Shown piece after piece: positions 41,406 to 50,667 of a stretch of DNA of 64,000 nt. How positions within the stretch are numbered: position 1 is the stretch's first letter; each line of letters begins with the position of its first letter. Origin of the DNA: Streptomyces sp. SID13726. GTDB taxonomy: Bacteria; Actinomycetota; Actinomycetes; Streptomycetales; Streptomycetaceae. The position numbers and the translations under genes were made by a program. The notes below the pieces were generated by a model that was not told the DNA's origin, searched no databases, and saw only the letters and a list, made by a program, of their open reading frames with translations. The stretch spans positions 115,129-179,128 of the forward strand of contig NZ_JAAGLY010000018.1 in assembly GCF_010548375.1 (NCBI RefSeq), read 5' to 3'.

Positions 41406-43340
41406 TCAGTGGGCCAGCCAGTCGGCCGGGATGAGGGCGTCTCCGTCGCGCCAGTTGGCCACGACGGCATCGCGGAACCATGGGGTGGAGGCAAGGTGTG
41501 CATGGTCGGTGGCGATGACTTGAAGGCGGCCTTCGGCCTGGGTGACGACCTCGTGCATGAGGCGGTAGTAGGCGCGGACAGCCTGCCAGTCGGCGTCTTC
41601 GAGGGTGGCGGCGTCGTGTACGTGTTCCTCGGGGAAGAATGCCTGGCTCGGCTGGTCGAACATGATGAAGTGCGGCACCGGGCGCTGGTGTTCGACGAAG
41701 TAGAGGTGTAGGGCAAGGTGAGCGACGAGGTGGTATCCGATCCAGTTGTCGGCGCTGCCGATCTGGTCCAGGGGGATGCGTCTGCCTGAGGTGCGGACGA
41801 CCACGTTGAGGGTGGTCGGGCTGATACGGACGTCGTCGGCCGTGTCGGCGTGTTCGAGGCCGAGCTCGCGGGCCCAGGCGGTCATGTTGCGGGCGACCTC
41901 ACCCAGCCGGATTTCGGTCTCGGCCGCGATGTCGTCCTGGTCGACGTGGTGCTGGAGGTCTCCTCGGAGCTCTTCCAGCCGGGCGATCTCCCGGCGGAGC
42001 GCGGAGAGGTCGACGCTGTCGTCGGCGGCGGGCTGTTGCAGGGCCTGCAGGATCCTGCCCCGGACGAGAGCCTGCTGTTCTCGCTGGTCCTGGGCTCGGC
42101 GCAGGGCGCGGTTGTTGTCGCGCAGGGCTTGCTCGGCGACGGCGTTCTCCCTGACGCGGCGGACGAGCTGTTCTCGTTCGGCGGTGAGTGTGCGGCGGCT
42201 CTGTTCTCGTGCGGGGGCGAGGGCGTCGAGGTCGGTGAGTTCTTGTTCGAGTTCGCGGGCGAGTTGGGACAGGGCGTTGATGGCCGGATCGGCTTCGGGC
42301 AGTTCCTGGGTGCACAGGGGGCAGGTGTCGTGGCCGTCGTCGCGGGTGGCCAGCACGCCCAGTGGGGTGAGGCGGCTGCGCTGGGTGTGGAGCTGGCCGG
42401 TCAGGTCCGCGGTTTGCTGTGCCCACAGGTCCAGCAGGCGCAAGGCGTCGTCGACCTCGCCCAGGTCGTGGGTGAGGGTGCGGCGTTCGGCGGACAGGCG
42501 GTCGGCGAGTCCGGGCTCGGCGCGGGGGGTGGGGATGTGGGTTGGGGTCTCGAGTGCGGCATGCAGGAGCGTTTCGAGCTCGGCCGGCTGCAGCGAGGCG
42601 GGGAGTTCGGCGATGAGCCCGGCCTGGTGGGCCAGGCGCGCCAGTGCCGTGCGGACGGTGGTGGAGCTGCTGGCGTGACGGCGGGCCTGGTCGAAGGTGC
42701 GGCGCAGGACGGCAAGGCGGCGGGTGGTGGTCAGAAGCTGCTGCTTGCGGGCGGCTTGTTCGGGTCCTGCCGCACCGAGGAAGTAGGGCAGGCCGTTTTT
42801 GAGGGCGGTGAAGACCTCGTGGTCGGCCTGCCGGTGGAAGAGACGCCCGGAGTCGGCGATCTCGGTCTGCCGTTGCAGGCACAGGGGCAGGGCATGGCCG
42901 AGATGGACGTTGTAGGCGGAGCCGTCGGGCGAGTGGATGAGGTGGTCCTCGATGCCGAGGCGGCCGCTGATTTCCGAGCGGATCGACTCCGAGTTGGAGT
43001 TGACCCGGAGCTGGTCGGCGGTGGGAACGTCCAGGCGGTGGTCGCCGAAGACGAGCATCGCGTCGCCGGTGGAGCCGGTGCGGGGGTGGCGGCGGGCGAC
43101 GAATACCCGGCTGGTGCCGGTCTGGATCAGCAGGGCGAACCAGCCGACGGTGTCGGTGATGAGCCCCTGGGGCAAGGGGGTGCGGCGTCGTCCAAGGCAG
43201 TGGTCGACGATGTCGACCAAGGTGGTCTTGCCCGTCTTCGACCAGCCGGTGACGATGTTGAGTTTTCCGGGCTTGAAGGGCAGGACGCGGGGGGTGGGGC
43301 GGCCGTCGCGGTGGTAGAGGGCCAGGGCGAGCAGGTGCAT
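41406..43340 (-). CDS. ABC-3C system ATPase (DUF3732, SMC/Rad50-like)
   Basis: A 644-residue ATPase. Walker A GWSKTGKT at 32-39, a CPLC zinc-hook-like pair near 350 inside a long coiled coil (about 210-470), and the DUF3732 signature FDQPSQAFFP near 565 that holds Walker B, followed by IATDHAHL. This is the ABC ATPase of the ABC-three-component defence systems described by the Aravind group. The ATG at 43340 starts the family's usual N-terminus (HLLALALYHRDG). It follows the middle-component gene after 26 bp. Confidence 0.9.
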   Translation of the reverse strand: MHLLALALYHRDGRPTPRVLPFKPGKLNIVTGWSKTGKTTLVDIVDHCLGRRRTPLPQGLITDTVGWFALLIQTGTSRVFVARRHPRTGSTGDAMLVFGDHRLDVPTADQLRVNSNSESIRSEISGRLGIEDHLIHSPDGSAYNVHLGHALPLCLQRQTEIADSGRLFHRQADHEVFTALKNGLPYFLGAAGPEQAARKQQLLTTTRRLAVLRRTFDQARRHASSSTTVRTALARLAHQAGLIAELPASLQPAELETLLHAALETPTHIPTPRAEPGLADRLSAERRTLTHDLGEVDDALRLLDLWAQQTADLTGQLHTQRSRLTPLGVLATRDDGHDTCPLCTQELPEADPAINALSQLARELEQELTDLDALAPAREQSRRTLTAEREQLVRRVRENAVAEQALRDNNRALRRAQDQREQQALVRGRILQALQQPAADDSVDLSALRREIARLEELRGDLQHHVDQDDIAAETEIRLGEVARNMTAWARELGLEHADTADDVRISPTTLNVVVRTSGRRIPLDQIGSADNWIGYHLVAHLALHLYFVEHQRPVPHFIMFDQPSQAFFPEEHVHDAATLEDADWQAVRAYYRLMHEVVTQAEGRLQVIATDHAHLASTPWFRDAVVANWRDGDALIPADWLAH

Positions 43341-43366
43341 GGGGATCGCTTCGGTCGTGGGGTGGG

Positions 43367-43861
43367 TTACGGCATGACGCCGAGGAGCGTGAAGGCGGTC
43401 GCCGTCGGCGTGGCCGCAAACCAGCGGCCGACCAGCGCGGCCGCAGTGGTGCACTGCGCCATCTCGTCATGCCGGCTAGCACGCGACAGGGACGGCAGGC
43501 GGCGCGCGAGCACGATTCCCGTGGGATCGACCCTGTAGGTGCCCTGGCGCAGGGCGAAGCGGTGGCTTGTGCGGGCGTAGGCGGTCAGAGCGGCGGCGCG
43601 GGCGGGATAGGCCGCGCGCAGCTGGGGGTTGCGGGTCAGCCAGGCGGTGAGGGAGGTGCGGGTGTCGCGCGGCAGGGCGGTGCGGGAGTCGGGCGGCAGC
43701 ACCAGGGGCAGGACGAGGAAGCTGCTCAGATAGGGCAGCGGCGTGTTGCCGGCGCGCTGGTGGGCTCCCGCGGCCGCGGCCAGCAGGTAGGCGCCGAACG
43801 CCGGGTTGAACAGGGCGGCTGCTTCGGGCAGCAGGGAGCGGGGAACGGAAGCGGTGGTCAT
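43367..43861 (-). CDS. ABC-3C system middle component
   Basis: A 164-residue protein with the pattern of ABC-3C middle components: FNPAFGAYLLAAAAGAHQ near 18-35, then a conserved YLSSFLVLPLVLPPDSRTALP and SLTAWLTRNPQLRAAYPARAAAL. It probably bridges effector and ATPase. Its ATG overlaps the effector stop (ATGA). Confidence 0.85.
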   Translation of the reverse strand: MTTASVPRSLLPEAAALFNPAFGAYLLAAAAGAHQRAGNTPLPYLSSFLVLPLVLPPDSRTALPRDTRTSLTAWLTRNPQLRAAYPARAAALTAYARTSHRFALRQGTYRVDPTGIVLARRLPSLSRASRHDEMAQCTTAAALVGRWFAATPTATAFTLLGVMP

Positions 43862-45093
43862 GGGACATCAGCCCTTGAAGGATCCGCGAGGGCGGTCAGA
43901 AGTGTTGTGAAGTCGGGGTGCCAGCCCACCGGCCGGGTGTCGGTCAGGGCGAGGTTGGCCAGGGCGTGCAGGGTGCCGCGGGCGATCCAGCGTTTGTCGA
44001 TCTGCCGCAGGGTGAGGCCGACCACGGCCTGCTCGGAACCGGTGAGGATCTTCCGGCCGACTTCCTCGGCGTCGTCCTCGCAACGGCCCAGACGGTGGGC
44101 GTCGCGCAGGCCGGAGGCGACGGCCTGGTGCTCTTGCCGGATGTCCGTTTCGAATGCGGCCAGTTCGTCTTCGGTGACGTAGTGGTGATGCAGCCAGCGT
44201 GAACGGTGCAGGGCCGCGTGGTGGTACTCATGGATGTGGTGGTGCTGCGTCTCGGGACCCGCGCCGATGAGGGTGAGCTGAGCGACGAAGACGCGGTCGG
44301 CGTACCGGGCGATCTCGTCCTCGGTCAGTTCCTCCAGCCGGCTGTTGAGGGGCAGCCGCCCGGGCCCGTAGCTGCTTTGCAGGTGGTCGACGACCGCGCG
44401 CAGTTCAGCGGCGCAGACGGACACGCGGCGCGGGTCGGCGGGGTCGAGCATCTGCCGTGTGGTGGTGGCCCACCAGCCGCGCACCTGCTGCAGCATGGCC
44501 GTGACGTGGTCGGCGTCGTCCTTCCAGATGCCGAGGACTTCCTGCAGGTCGGCGTCGGCACGGGCGGGCTGGGGTGCCTGGTCGTCCAGCACGATCGCGC
44601 CGACCAGGCTGGTGCGTTGGGCCAGGGTGGTCTGCAGGAACCGTGCCCGCCAGCTGGCGGTGGTGGCAGCCGCGTTGGGGTCGGCGGCGATGGATTCGAG
44701 CAGCCGCTGCACACCGGTGGTATCGCGTTCTGCCCCGCTGTGGCGCAGCACGGCCAGCGGGTTGTCGGGTCCCACGCGCTGGGTGGTGACCAGGCGCAGC
44801 AGGGGAAGGAGGCCCTCGCCGACGGCGGCCACCGCGTCGCACCAGCCGTTGAGCGTGCGCCACAGGTCGGCTCCCGTCGGGGACAACTCCCCCTCGTCCT
44901 TGTGCCGTTTGACCTGCACGCACTCGGCGGGCCGGCCCTCGTTGCGGATGACGATGTCGTCGAGGCACTCCATGCGCAGCTCGGCCTGGGGGTTCTTGAA
45001 CCAGGTACGGGCCAGCTCGATCAGGGCCCGGTCGCACTGGTAGAGGTAGCCGGAGAGCTGTCCGGCCGCGGAGTGCACCCACACGTTCGTCAC
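43858..45093 (-). CDS. ABC-3C effector with nuclease-like N-terminus
   Basis: A 411-residue protein. The N-terminus (AAGQLSGYLYQCDRALIELAR ... MECLDDIVI ... ECVQVKRHK) is the Cap4/dsDNA-nuclease-like PD-(D/E)xK arrangement, with E/D and QVK active-site residues at about 36-60. The C-terminus (IDKRWIARGTLHALANLAL ... VGWHPDF) is an ABC-3C C-terminal domain that docks to the middle component. The start is probably GTG 45093, which has no ribosome site and may be leaderless. First gene of the three-gene defence operon. Confidence 0.85.
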   Translation of the reverse strand: MTNVWVHSAAGQLSGYLYQCDRALIELARTWFKNPQAELRMECLDDIVIRNEGRPAECVQVKRHKDEGELSPTGADLWRTLNGWCDAVAAVGEGLLPLLRLVTTQRVGPDNPLAVLRHSGAERDTTGVQRLLESIAADPNAAATTASWRARFLQTTLAQRTSLVGAIVLDDQAPQPARADADLQEVLGIWKDDADHVTAMLQQVRGWWATTTRQMLDPADPRRVSVCAAELRAVVDHLQSSYGPGRLPLNSRLEELTEDEIARYADRVFVAQLTLIGAGPETQHHHIHEYHHAALHRSRWLHHHYVTEDELAAFETDIRQEHQAVASGLRDAHRLGRCEDDAEEVGRKILTGSEQAVVGLTLRQIDKRWIARGTLHALANLALTDTRPVGWHPDFTTLLTALADPSRADVP

Positions 45094-45432
45094 AGTGCGC
45101 AACAAGTTAGCGACAAAGCGTGATGGCTGGCAAGTCGGTGCGATACGGGGTGAGCCCCTGCCGGTAAAGGCGCAGCAGTCATGAAGACCTCGGGGCGTGA
45201 CGCCCGGTTCGGCACACCGGTGCCGCTCCTGCACCGCAGCTGCTCGTGCGAACTGCCGCTTCGAGCAGCACGGTCGGCCACAGCACCCCGCCTGTCCGCA
45301 CGCGGAGAAGGAAAGGCAGCCCGGTCCTACTTATCGCTCTCGCGGCTGATCTTTTCTCTCAGCTGCGGGCGAGCCGCCCCAAGGGCCACTACGAAGATCA
45401 CGACCCGTTCGTGCTCTCCGAAGGGACTCACC
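45094..45432. other. 339-bp divergent promoter region
   Basis: Between the ABC-3C operon and the HNH nuclease gene. An in-frame extension of the nuclease reading frame into this region does not look coding. No distinct operator was found. Confidence 0.45.
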
Positions 45433-46104
45433 GTGCGCCTCCTTCGTCCTGCCGTCATGGCTGCCGCTCTCCTCGCGCTGCTCGCTCCCGCCCCCGCGCA
45501 TGCCGCCATCGTGCTGACCTCTCCCGGCGAAAGCGCCACCTTGCCCGTCCGTGACGCCCTGGCCGCACTTGCGGTCCATGACGAGGACCGCACCGGCTAC
45601 GAGCGGACCAAGTTCCGCCACTGGATCGACGCCGACCGCAACGGCTGCAACACCCGTCAGGAGGTCCTGAAATCCGAGGCCGTGATCGCTCCGGAGCAGG
45701 GGGCCAACTGCACCTTGACCGGAGGAGAGTGGTACTCGCCCTACGACGATCGCTTCATCCAGGGACCGCGCGGCGCTGACGTCGACCACCTCGTGCCCCT
45801 CGCTGAAGCCTGGGACTCCGGGGCAAGCCAGTGGACGGCGCAGGAGAGGGAAGCCTACGCCAACGACCTCGGGGACGACCGCGCGCTCATCGCGGTCTCC
45901 GCAGCCTCCAACCGCTCCAAGGCCGACCAGGACCCGAGCACCTGGCTCCCTCCGGCCGAGGGCTACCGCTGCCAGTACGTCACGGACTGGATCGCCGACA
46001 AGACCCGATGGGCCCTCAGCATCGACACCACCGAACTGGCCGCTCTTGCCATGGTGTTGGACCGGTGTCCGGACGTGACGATCACCGTGACACTGGCACG
46101 GTAG
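45433..46104 (+). CDS. secreted HNH-family nuclease
   Basis: A 223-residue exported protein starting GTG at 45433 (site CGAAGGGAC). The signal peptide VRLLRPAVMAAALLALLAPAPAHA would be cut at AHA. The catalytic part has ADVDHLVPLAEAWDSGA (D-H) followed by ALIAVSAASNRSKADQDP (N), the HNH/DUF1524-like layout of extracellular actinomycete nucleases. Four cysteines may form disulphides. Likely degrades DNA outside the cell. Confidence 0.88.
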   Translation: MRLLRPAVMAAALLALLAPAPAHAAIVLTSPGESATLPVRDALAALAVHDEDRTGYERTKFRHWIDADRNGCNTRQEVLKSEAVIAPEQGANCTLTGGEWYSPYDDRFIQGPRGADVDHLVPLAEAWDSGASQWTAQEREAYANDLGDDRALIAVSAASNRSKADQDPSTWLPPAEGYRCQYVTDWIADKTRWALSIDTTELAALAMVLDRCPDVTITVTLAR

Positions 46105-46354
46105 GCCACCATCAGTCCGGGACCCCTGATGCCATCAGCCTGCCTGGGATCTCGGCGCAGGCAGGCCCACGCCGCCTGTGCCACCCTCCGCACACGGCGG
46201 CGGTAGCAGTGAGGTACGGCCGCGGGAGCAGCCGTACCCGCCGCTATGATCCCCGTCGTACGAACGCCAGGCGGCAACACCCGCTTTCGTCCCCCACAGG
46301 AACCGGCCGAGCAGCAGCCTGCCGCAGTCTTCTCACTGAACGTGAAAGGCAGAC

Positions 46355-46939
46355 ATGACGCGCCGGTTCCCTCCTGCCCTAGCTGCTTGCGCGGCCGCGC
46401 TCCTCGGCACCGGCTGCAGCCACACCCCGCAGCCCGCTGCGGCAGCCCCCACCGTCACGGTCACCCAGACCATCACGCCCACCCTCCCCGCGGCATCCAC
46501 ACCTGCAGCCAGCCACACTTCGGCCATCCCCACACCAGCCGCCTCCTCGGCGCCTGCGCCAGCACCGGCCCGCGCCCCGCGGGGATCAGTCGCCCTGACC
46601 GAATGGCACGACGGCGACGCGACGAACACGTGCGTGAACGTCATGACCGTCTACGAGAACCGCTCCGACACTGCGGTCATCTCCATCACCCAGAAGTTCC
46701 GGACCTCGTACACGCCCAGGCACGCCGACGGCGAGTACCCCGACGATGTGGACGGCCCGCTCAAGACGCTCACGCAGGACGCGGGTATCGCCCCATACGG
46801 GACCCGGACCCTGTACTGGCAGGTGTGCGCGCCCGAGCTGGCCTCCAGGCAGAACCCGGTTCCGGCGGACGGCACCGACTCGTTCATGTCCGAGATCGGC
46901 GCCCAGCCTCGCGCCACCACTTGGGACTGGGCACCGTAG
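46355..46939 (+). CDS. hypothetical lipoprotein
   Basis: A 194-residue lipoprotein: basic n-region MTRR, lipobox LLGTGC with the cysteine at 21, then a Thr/Pro/Ala-rich spacer (about 25-75) and a C-terminal beta-sandwich-like domain (about 78-194) holding a cysteine pair (TNTCVNV and WQVCAPE). Function unknown; it lies 250 bp after the nuclease. Confidence 0.8.
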   Translation: MTRRFPPALAACAAALLGTGCSHTPQPAAAAPTVTVTQTITPTLPAASTPAASHTSAIPTPAASSAPAPAPARAPRGSVALTEWHDGDATNTCVNVMTVYENRSDTAVISITQKFRTSYTPRHADGEYPDDVDGPLKTLTQDAGIAPYGTRTLYWQVCAPELASRQNPVPADGTDSFMSEIGAQPRATTWDWAP

Positions 46940-47001
46940 ATCACCTCTGTCTGCGGCTGGTGACGCCCGAACTAGAATGCCGATTTACCGCACTGCCGGT
47001 T

Positions 47002-48423
47002 CTACCAGTCGGCTACCGGTCTGAAGACCGCAGCGTCGGAGGTGTAGGCATATTCCCAGGAGTGCAGGAAGTAAGGTCCTTTGGGCTCGTTGAGCTGATG
47101 GTGAGACCGTAGGTCACAGACGAGGAATTCGCTGTCGTCGGTCTCCCGAGGCCAGTCTTCCGGCGCCGCCGTACTGCTTCCGGACTGGTAGGGATTCTTG
47201 ACCACGATGCCGGTGACCCAGTCGGTGGGCACGCGGGTTTGCTCGCCTGGCAACGGAGGAAACGGGTTGTTCCGGGAAACGATGTAGCCGACGATCTCCA
47301 GCGGTGCGTTCGTCTCAAGGCGGCGCCGAGTGACGGCCCGGCGGGTGAGCGGACGGAAGTAACTGACGGCTGCTGTGTCGAACTCCTCAGCCAGGTGTCG
47401 GATCGGATGGAGATCCACAGGGATGCCGGGGAGCAGGAAGGATACATTGCAGTGGTGGGTCGTCCGGGAAGCATCACTCGATATGAACAGGGTGATCGTG
47501 TAGAAGCCGCCGCCGGGGCAGGTGTCGAAGTAGGTGGCTTGTTCGGTGTGGTGCACGTGCTTCAAGCCTGCGAAGCGTTCCTTCCATGAGCTGAGGGTGT
47601 CGACAAATTCCCGTGCGCCGACGCCATGCCAGGTCGTACGGATTTGCTGGATGCTCCATCGTGGCTCGGAGCCGCTCCAGCCCGTGGAATTGAGTTCGTA
47701 CAGGAGGTCAGCGATTCCTTGCTCGCCGTGCACTTTGACCGGCAAGTCGAGGGCCACGCCGCTTCCGTGACCGGCATCCCAGTCCACATCCGGCAGTTCT
47801 TGCGCGAAGACGAACCCGGCTTGTCCGCCTCCGGCTGTGATGCGTGAGAGCAGCTTGAGATCGCTACCGAAAAGCTGGAGTTCGGTGGAAGGTAGATCTG
47901 TAGACGGCCGGGAGCGCCGCGGAGGCGTGGGGCCCGCGGCCAGGTGAACGCGGCCATGGGTGATGATTTCTTCCTGCTTGAGCCGCAAAAGGTAGGCCAA
48001 CAACGTGGGCGTCTTTAGGACTTGCGTAAGCTCTTCCTCACCGAGGAGAAGAATGGCCCCCGGCCCCCGGTCCCGCCGCTGGCGCACGTCATCCACAACT
48101 GTTTCGGTGAACCCGTTGACGCTGACGATGACACCAATGACGGTGGACGACGCTGTCCGGTCCATCCGGATCCGGACCGAGTCAAGGACGTCGATGTCAG
48201 CGGGGCTCTTCTCCCACTTGGCCTCGATGAGGTACCGCGTATCCCCGTAGCGGGCAACAAGATCCGTCTGCCGCGGTCTGGCGATGCCAGCGTTCCGGGT
48301 GACGCGGAAGTGAGCCCGCCGGAAAGCCTGTTCCAGCAGTTCCTCTAGCTTGTAGCCCCGGCGCTGCGGGGGCAGGGAACGGAACCGCTCGAAGTCCGCC
48401 AGCAAAGGCGACCCCCACGACAT
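47002..48423 (-). CDS. Mrr-like restriction endonuclease family protein
   Basis: A 473-residue protein. The N-terminus (RGYKLEELLEQAFRRAHFRVTRNAGIARPRQTDLVARYGDTRYLIEAKWEK, about 22-72 in sections) is a PD-(D/E)xK endonuclease fold with D55 and the E-x-K pair in IEAKW. The middle and C-terminal 300 residues are not recognised. The ATG at 48423 follows GGAGGAAG. Related proteins act as modification-dependent or stand-alone defence nucleases; none of its neighbours is a methyltransferase. Confidence 0.75.
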   Translation of the reverse strand: MSWGSPLLADFERFRSLPPQRRGYKLEELLEQAFRRAHFRVTRNAGIARPRQTDLVARYGDTRYLIEAKWEKSPADIDVLDSVRIRMDRTASSTVIGVIVSVNGFTETVVDDVRQRRDRGPGAILLLGEEELTQVLKTPTLLAYLLRLKQEEIITHGRVHLAAGPTPPRRSRPSTDLPSTELQLFGSDLKLLSRITAGGGQAGFVFAQELPDVDWDAGHGSGVALDLPVKVHGEQGIADLLYELNSTGWSGSEPRWSIQQIRTTWHGVGAREFVDTLSSWKERFAGLKHVHHTEQATYFDTCPGGGFYTITLFISSDASRTTHHCNVSFLLPGIPVDLHPIRHLAEEFDTAAVSYFRPLTRRAVTRRRLETNAPLEIVGYIVSRNNPFPPLPGEQTRVPTDWVTGIVVKNPYQSGSSTAAPEDWPRETDDSEFLVCDLRSHHQLNEPKGPYFLHSWEYAYTSDAAVFRPVADW

Positions 48424-48768
48424 AGTTGGACTTCCTCCCTGCCCTCATGGGGGCTGATGAACATGCCCAAGTCCGTTGCCGCTCACCGTAGCGAAGTCGA
48501 GCCCTGTCAGCGTTCCATCCCCCTCAACGCCCCGGCCCCTTGAGGAGCCGCACGGCTAACTTCGCTACCAAAGGACAGGTGTCCCAGCCGTCGTTGACGA
48601 TGCGGTCGATTGTGGGCGGCAGGTCGGTGCGGTGGCCGGGCATCTCGACGGCGGCGGGTGAAGGATCGTGGGCGCAGAATCCGTCACCAGTCGGCAGGCA
48701 GGCAGGTCTGGTCACCAGTGGGGCCTGTCATGGCGTCGGGCCCCGCATAGTCGGCCATGCGGCGTGGG
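48424..48768. other. 345-bp gap without an assigned gene
   Basis: A short reverse frame (48524-48715; TIDRIVNDGWDTCPLVAKLAVRLLK at its end) looks slightly coding but has no ribosome site. No other structure was seen. Confidence 0.4.
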
Positions 48769-50667
48769 TCAGTGAGGCGTGTCCGGCAGTTGGGCTTCGA
48801 CTTCGTCGACGAATCTGGAGCGCGTGGTGTCTCGTGGGCGGGCGGGGTACCACTTGTTGGCAGGGATCGTGTAGCGGTTGCCTCCGATGAGGACGGCTTC
48901 GTCCTTGGCGCGAGTGAGGGCGACGTAGAAGGCTCTGCGGGCGTCGGCTACCTCTTTGGGGGCGGGGGGCTTGCCGGGGTAGTGATGTGGGAGCAGTCCT
49001 TCGACGAGGCCGGGCAGGATGACGATGTGGAACTCCCGGCCCTTGGCGCTGTGGTAGGTGGTCAGGGCGATGTGGCCGGGGATTTGTCCTCCGGCGAGTT
49101 CGGCCATGGTGAGGTCGCCGGGATCGGCCAGGGCCTGGGCGGTGTCCCGGTCGCGTTGGTCGGGGCTGTGGTCGGCGAGGTGGGCAATGCCCAGGGTGTC
49201 CCAGAGTGCGGCGAGGAAGATCCTCGCCGGGTGGGATGGGGTTTCGCGGTCGGGGGCGTCCAGGAGCGACGCCAGGCGTCGTGACAGGGCGCGGTGGGTG
49301 TCGGCTGGGTCGTTGTGGTGGGCGAGTTGGAGTTGGCGGTGCCAGGTTGCGGCCAGCTCGCGAAGGGTTCGGGCGGGGGCGATGCCGGCTGTTCTGCGGC
49401 GTGGTGCTGCGAGGTCTGTGGTGGTGGGGCCGGGCAGGGGCCCGGTGAGCCGTCGCGTGGTGCAGGCGGCGATCAGGTCGGCGAGGGGGCCGCTGGGGCG
49501 GCGGCGCTGCTTTTCGCTGTCGAGGGGGATCTGGGCGGCCTGGATCGCGGTGGTCAGGGCGTTGAGCAGGGGGCCTTTGGATCGGTAGAGGACGGCGATG
49601 TCTTCTGGCGGTGTGCCGGTTGCCAGGCGGTTGGTGAGGACTTCGACGGTGCGGGCCGCGTGTGCGTCTTCGTCGCCGTCGGCGTGGAGGATGGTGACGG
49701 TGCCGGCGTCGTCGCGGCCGGGTGCGGCGTGGTAGCCGCGGTCTTCGCCGAGGACGGCGTGGCCGGCGGCCACGAGGGCGCTGCCGCTGCGGTAGTTGAC
49801 CCGCAGGCGCAGTCGTCGGAAGTCGGGCCGGTTGCCGAGCTGTGTCAGGTAGCGGGGGCTGGCGCCCTGGTAGGCGTAGAGCACTTGATCGGGGTCGCCG
49901 ACGGCGGTGATGCCTACGCCGGCGTCCAGCAAGGCGAGCACCAGGGCGTGCAGGACGGGTCCGAGGTCTTGGTATTCGTCGACGACGAAATTGGGGAAAC
50001 GCGCCACGAGTTGCTCGCGTGCGGTGCGGCTTTCGCGCAGCAGGTCGAGGGCGCGGATGGTCATGGCCTCGAAGTCGAGGGTGTCGTTGTCGCGGAGCAG
50101 TTGCTCGTAGCGGCGGACGGCGCGCGGGTATTCGCGCGGGTAGTCGGCGATCGGCTCCCCGGCGGCGATCAGACGGCGCAGGCGCTCCAGCGTGGTCCGG
50201 TTGTTCGGGTTGACGTCCAGGCCGGATTCGTAGGCGGCGGTGTCCCACAGCTGTCTGCAGGCGGACGCGTCGGGGATGGTGAGGTCGTCGGGAAGCGGGT
50301 CGCCGATCAGGCGGCCGTAGGGGTGCAGGATGTGGTGCAGGCAGAAGGCGTGCACGGTGGTGCTGGACAGGCGCCGGCCCGGGTGCAGTCCGAGGTGGTG
50401 CAGGCGCACGGTGGTCTCGTGGGCGGCTGTTTCGGTGTAGGTCAGGGCGGCGACGCCGCGGTGGCGGCTGGTGGTGGCCAGCAGGTATCCGACGCGGGCG
50501 ACGAGGGCCCGGGTCTTGCCGGCGCCGGGTCCGGCGAGCACGGCGATGTTTGTGTGGTGGGTGGCGGCGGCGCGTTGGTCGGGGTGCAGTGCGCCCAGTT
50601 CGGCGGCCAGGGCGGGCGGCAGCAGAGCGGGCATGGCCGCGGGCGTCTGCTGGCCGGTGGCGGTCAT
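48769..50667 (-). CDS. gajB: Gabija GajB-like UvrD helicase
   Basis: A 632-residue superfamily 1 helicase. Walker A GPGAGKT at 46-52, Walker B FVVDEYQDLGPV, motif III-like VLYAYQGASP, motif V TYHSAKGREFHIVIL, motif VI AFYVALTRAKDEAVLI. Its ATG shares a base with the gajA stop (TGATG). Adjacency to an OLD-type nuclease makes this the GajB partner; it is longer than the Bacillus type protein, with an extra insertion near 270-400. Proposed to sense unwound DNA and work with GajA. Confidence 0.88.
   Translation of the reverse strand: MTATGQQTPAAMPALLPPALAAELGALHPDQRAAATHHTNIAVLAGPGAGKTRALVARVGYLLATTSRHRGVAALTYTETAAHETTVRLHHLGLHPGRRLSSTTVHAFCLHHILHPYGRLIGDPLPDDLTIPDASACRQLWDTAAYESGLDVNPNNRTTLERLRRLIAAGEPIADYPREYPRAVRRYEQLLRDNDTLDFEAMTIRALDLLRESRTAREQLVARFPNFVVDEYQDLGPVLHALVLALLDAGVGITAVGDPDQVLYAYQGASPRYLTQLGNRPDFRRLRLRVNYRSGSALVAAGHAVLGEDRGYHAAPGRDDAGTVTILHADGDEDAHAARTVEVLTNRLATGTPPEDIAVLYRSKGPLLNALTTAIQAAQIPLDSEKQRRRPSGPLADLIAACTTRRLTGPLPGPTTTDLAAPRRRTAGIAPARTLRELAATWHRQLQLAHHNDPADTHRALSRRLASLLDAPDRETPSHPARIFLAALWDTLGIAHLADHSPDQRDRDTAQALADPGDLTMAELAGGQIPGHIALTTYHSAKGREFHIVILPGLVEGLLPHHYPGKPPAPKEVADARRAFYVALTRAKDEAVLIGGNRYTIPANKWYPARPRDTTRSRFVDEVEAQLPDTPH

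Noticed and set aside
47002..48423. Restriction-modification system
   Set aside because: An Mrr-like nuclease is present, but there is no methyltransferase gene in the window, so a classical R-M pair is not supported.
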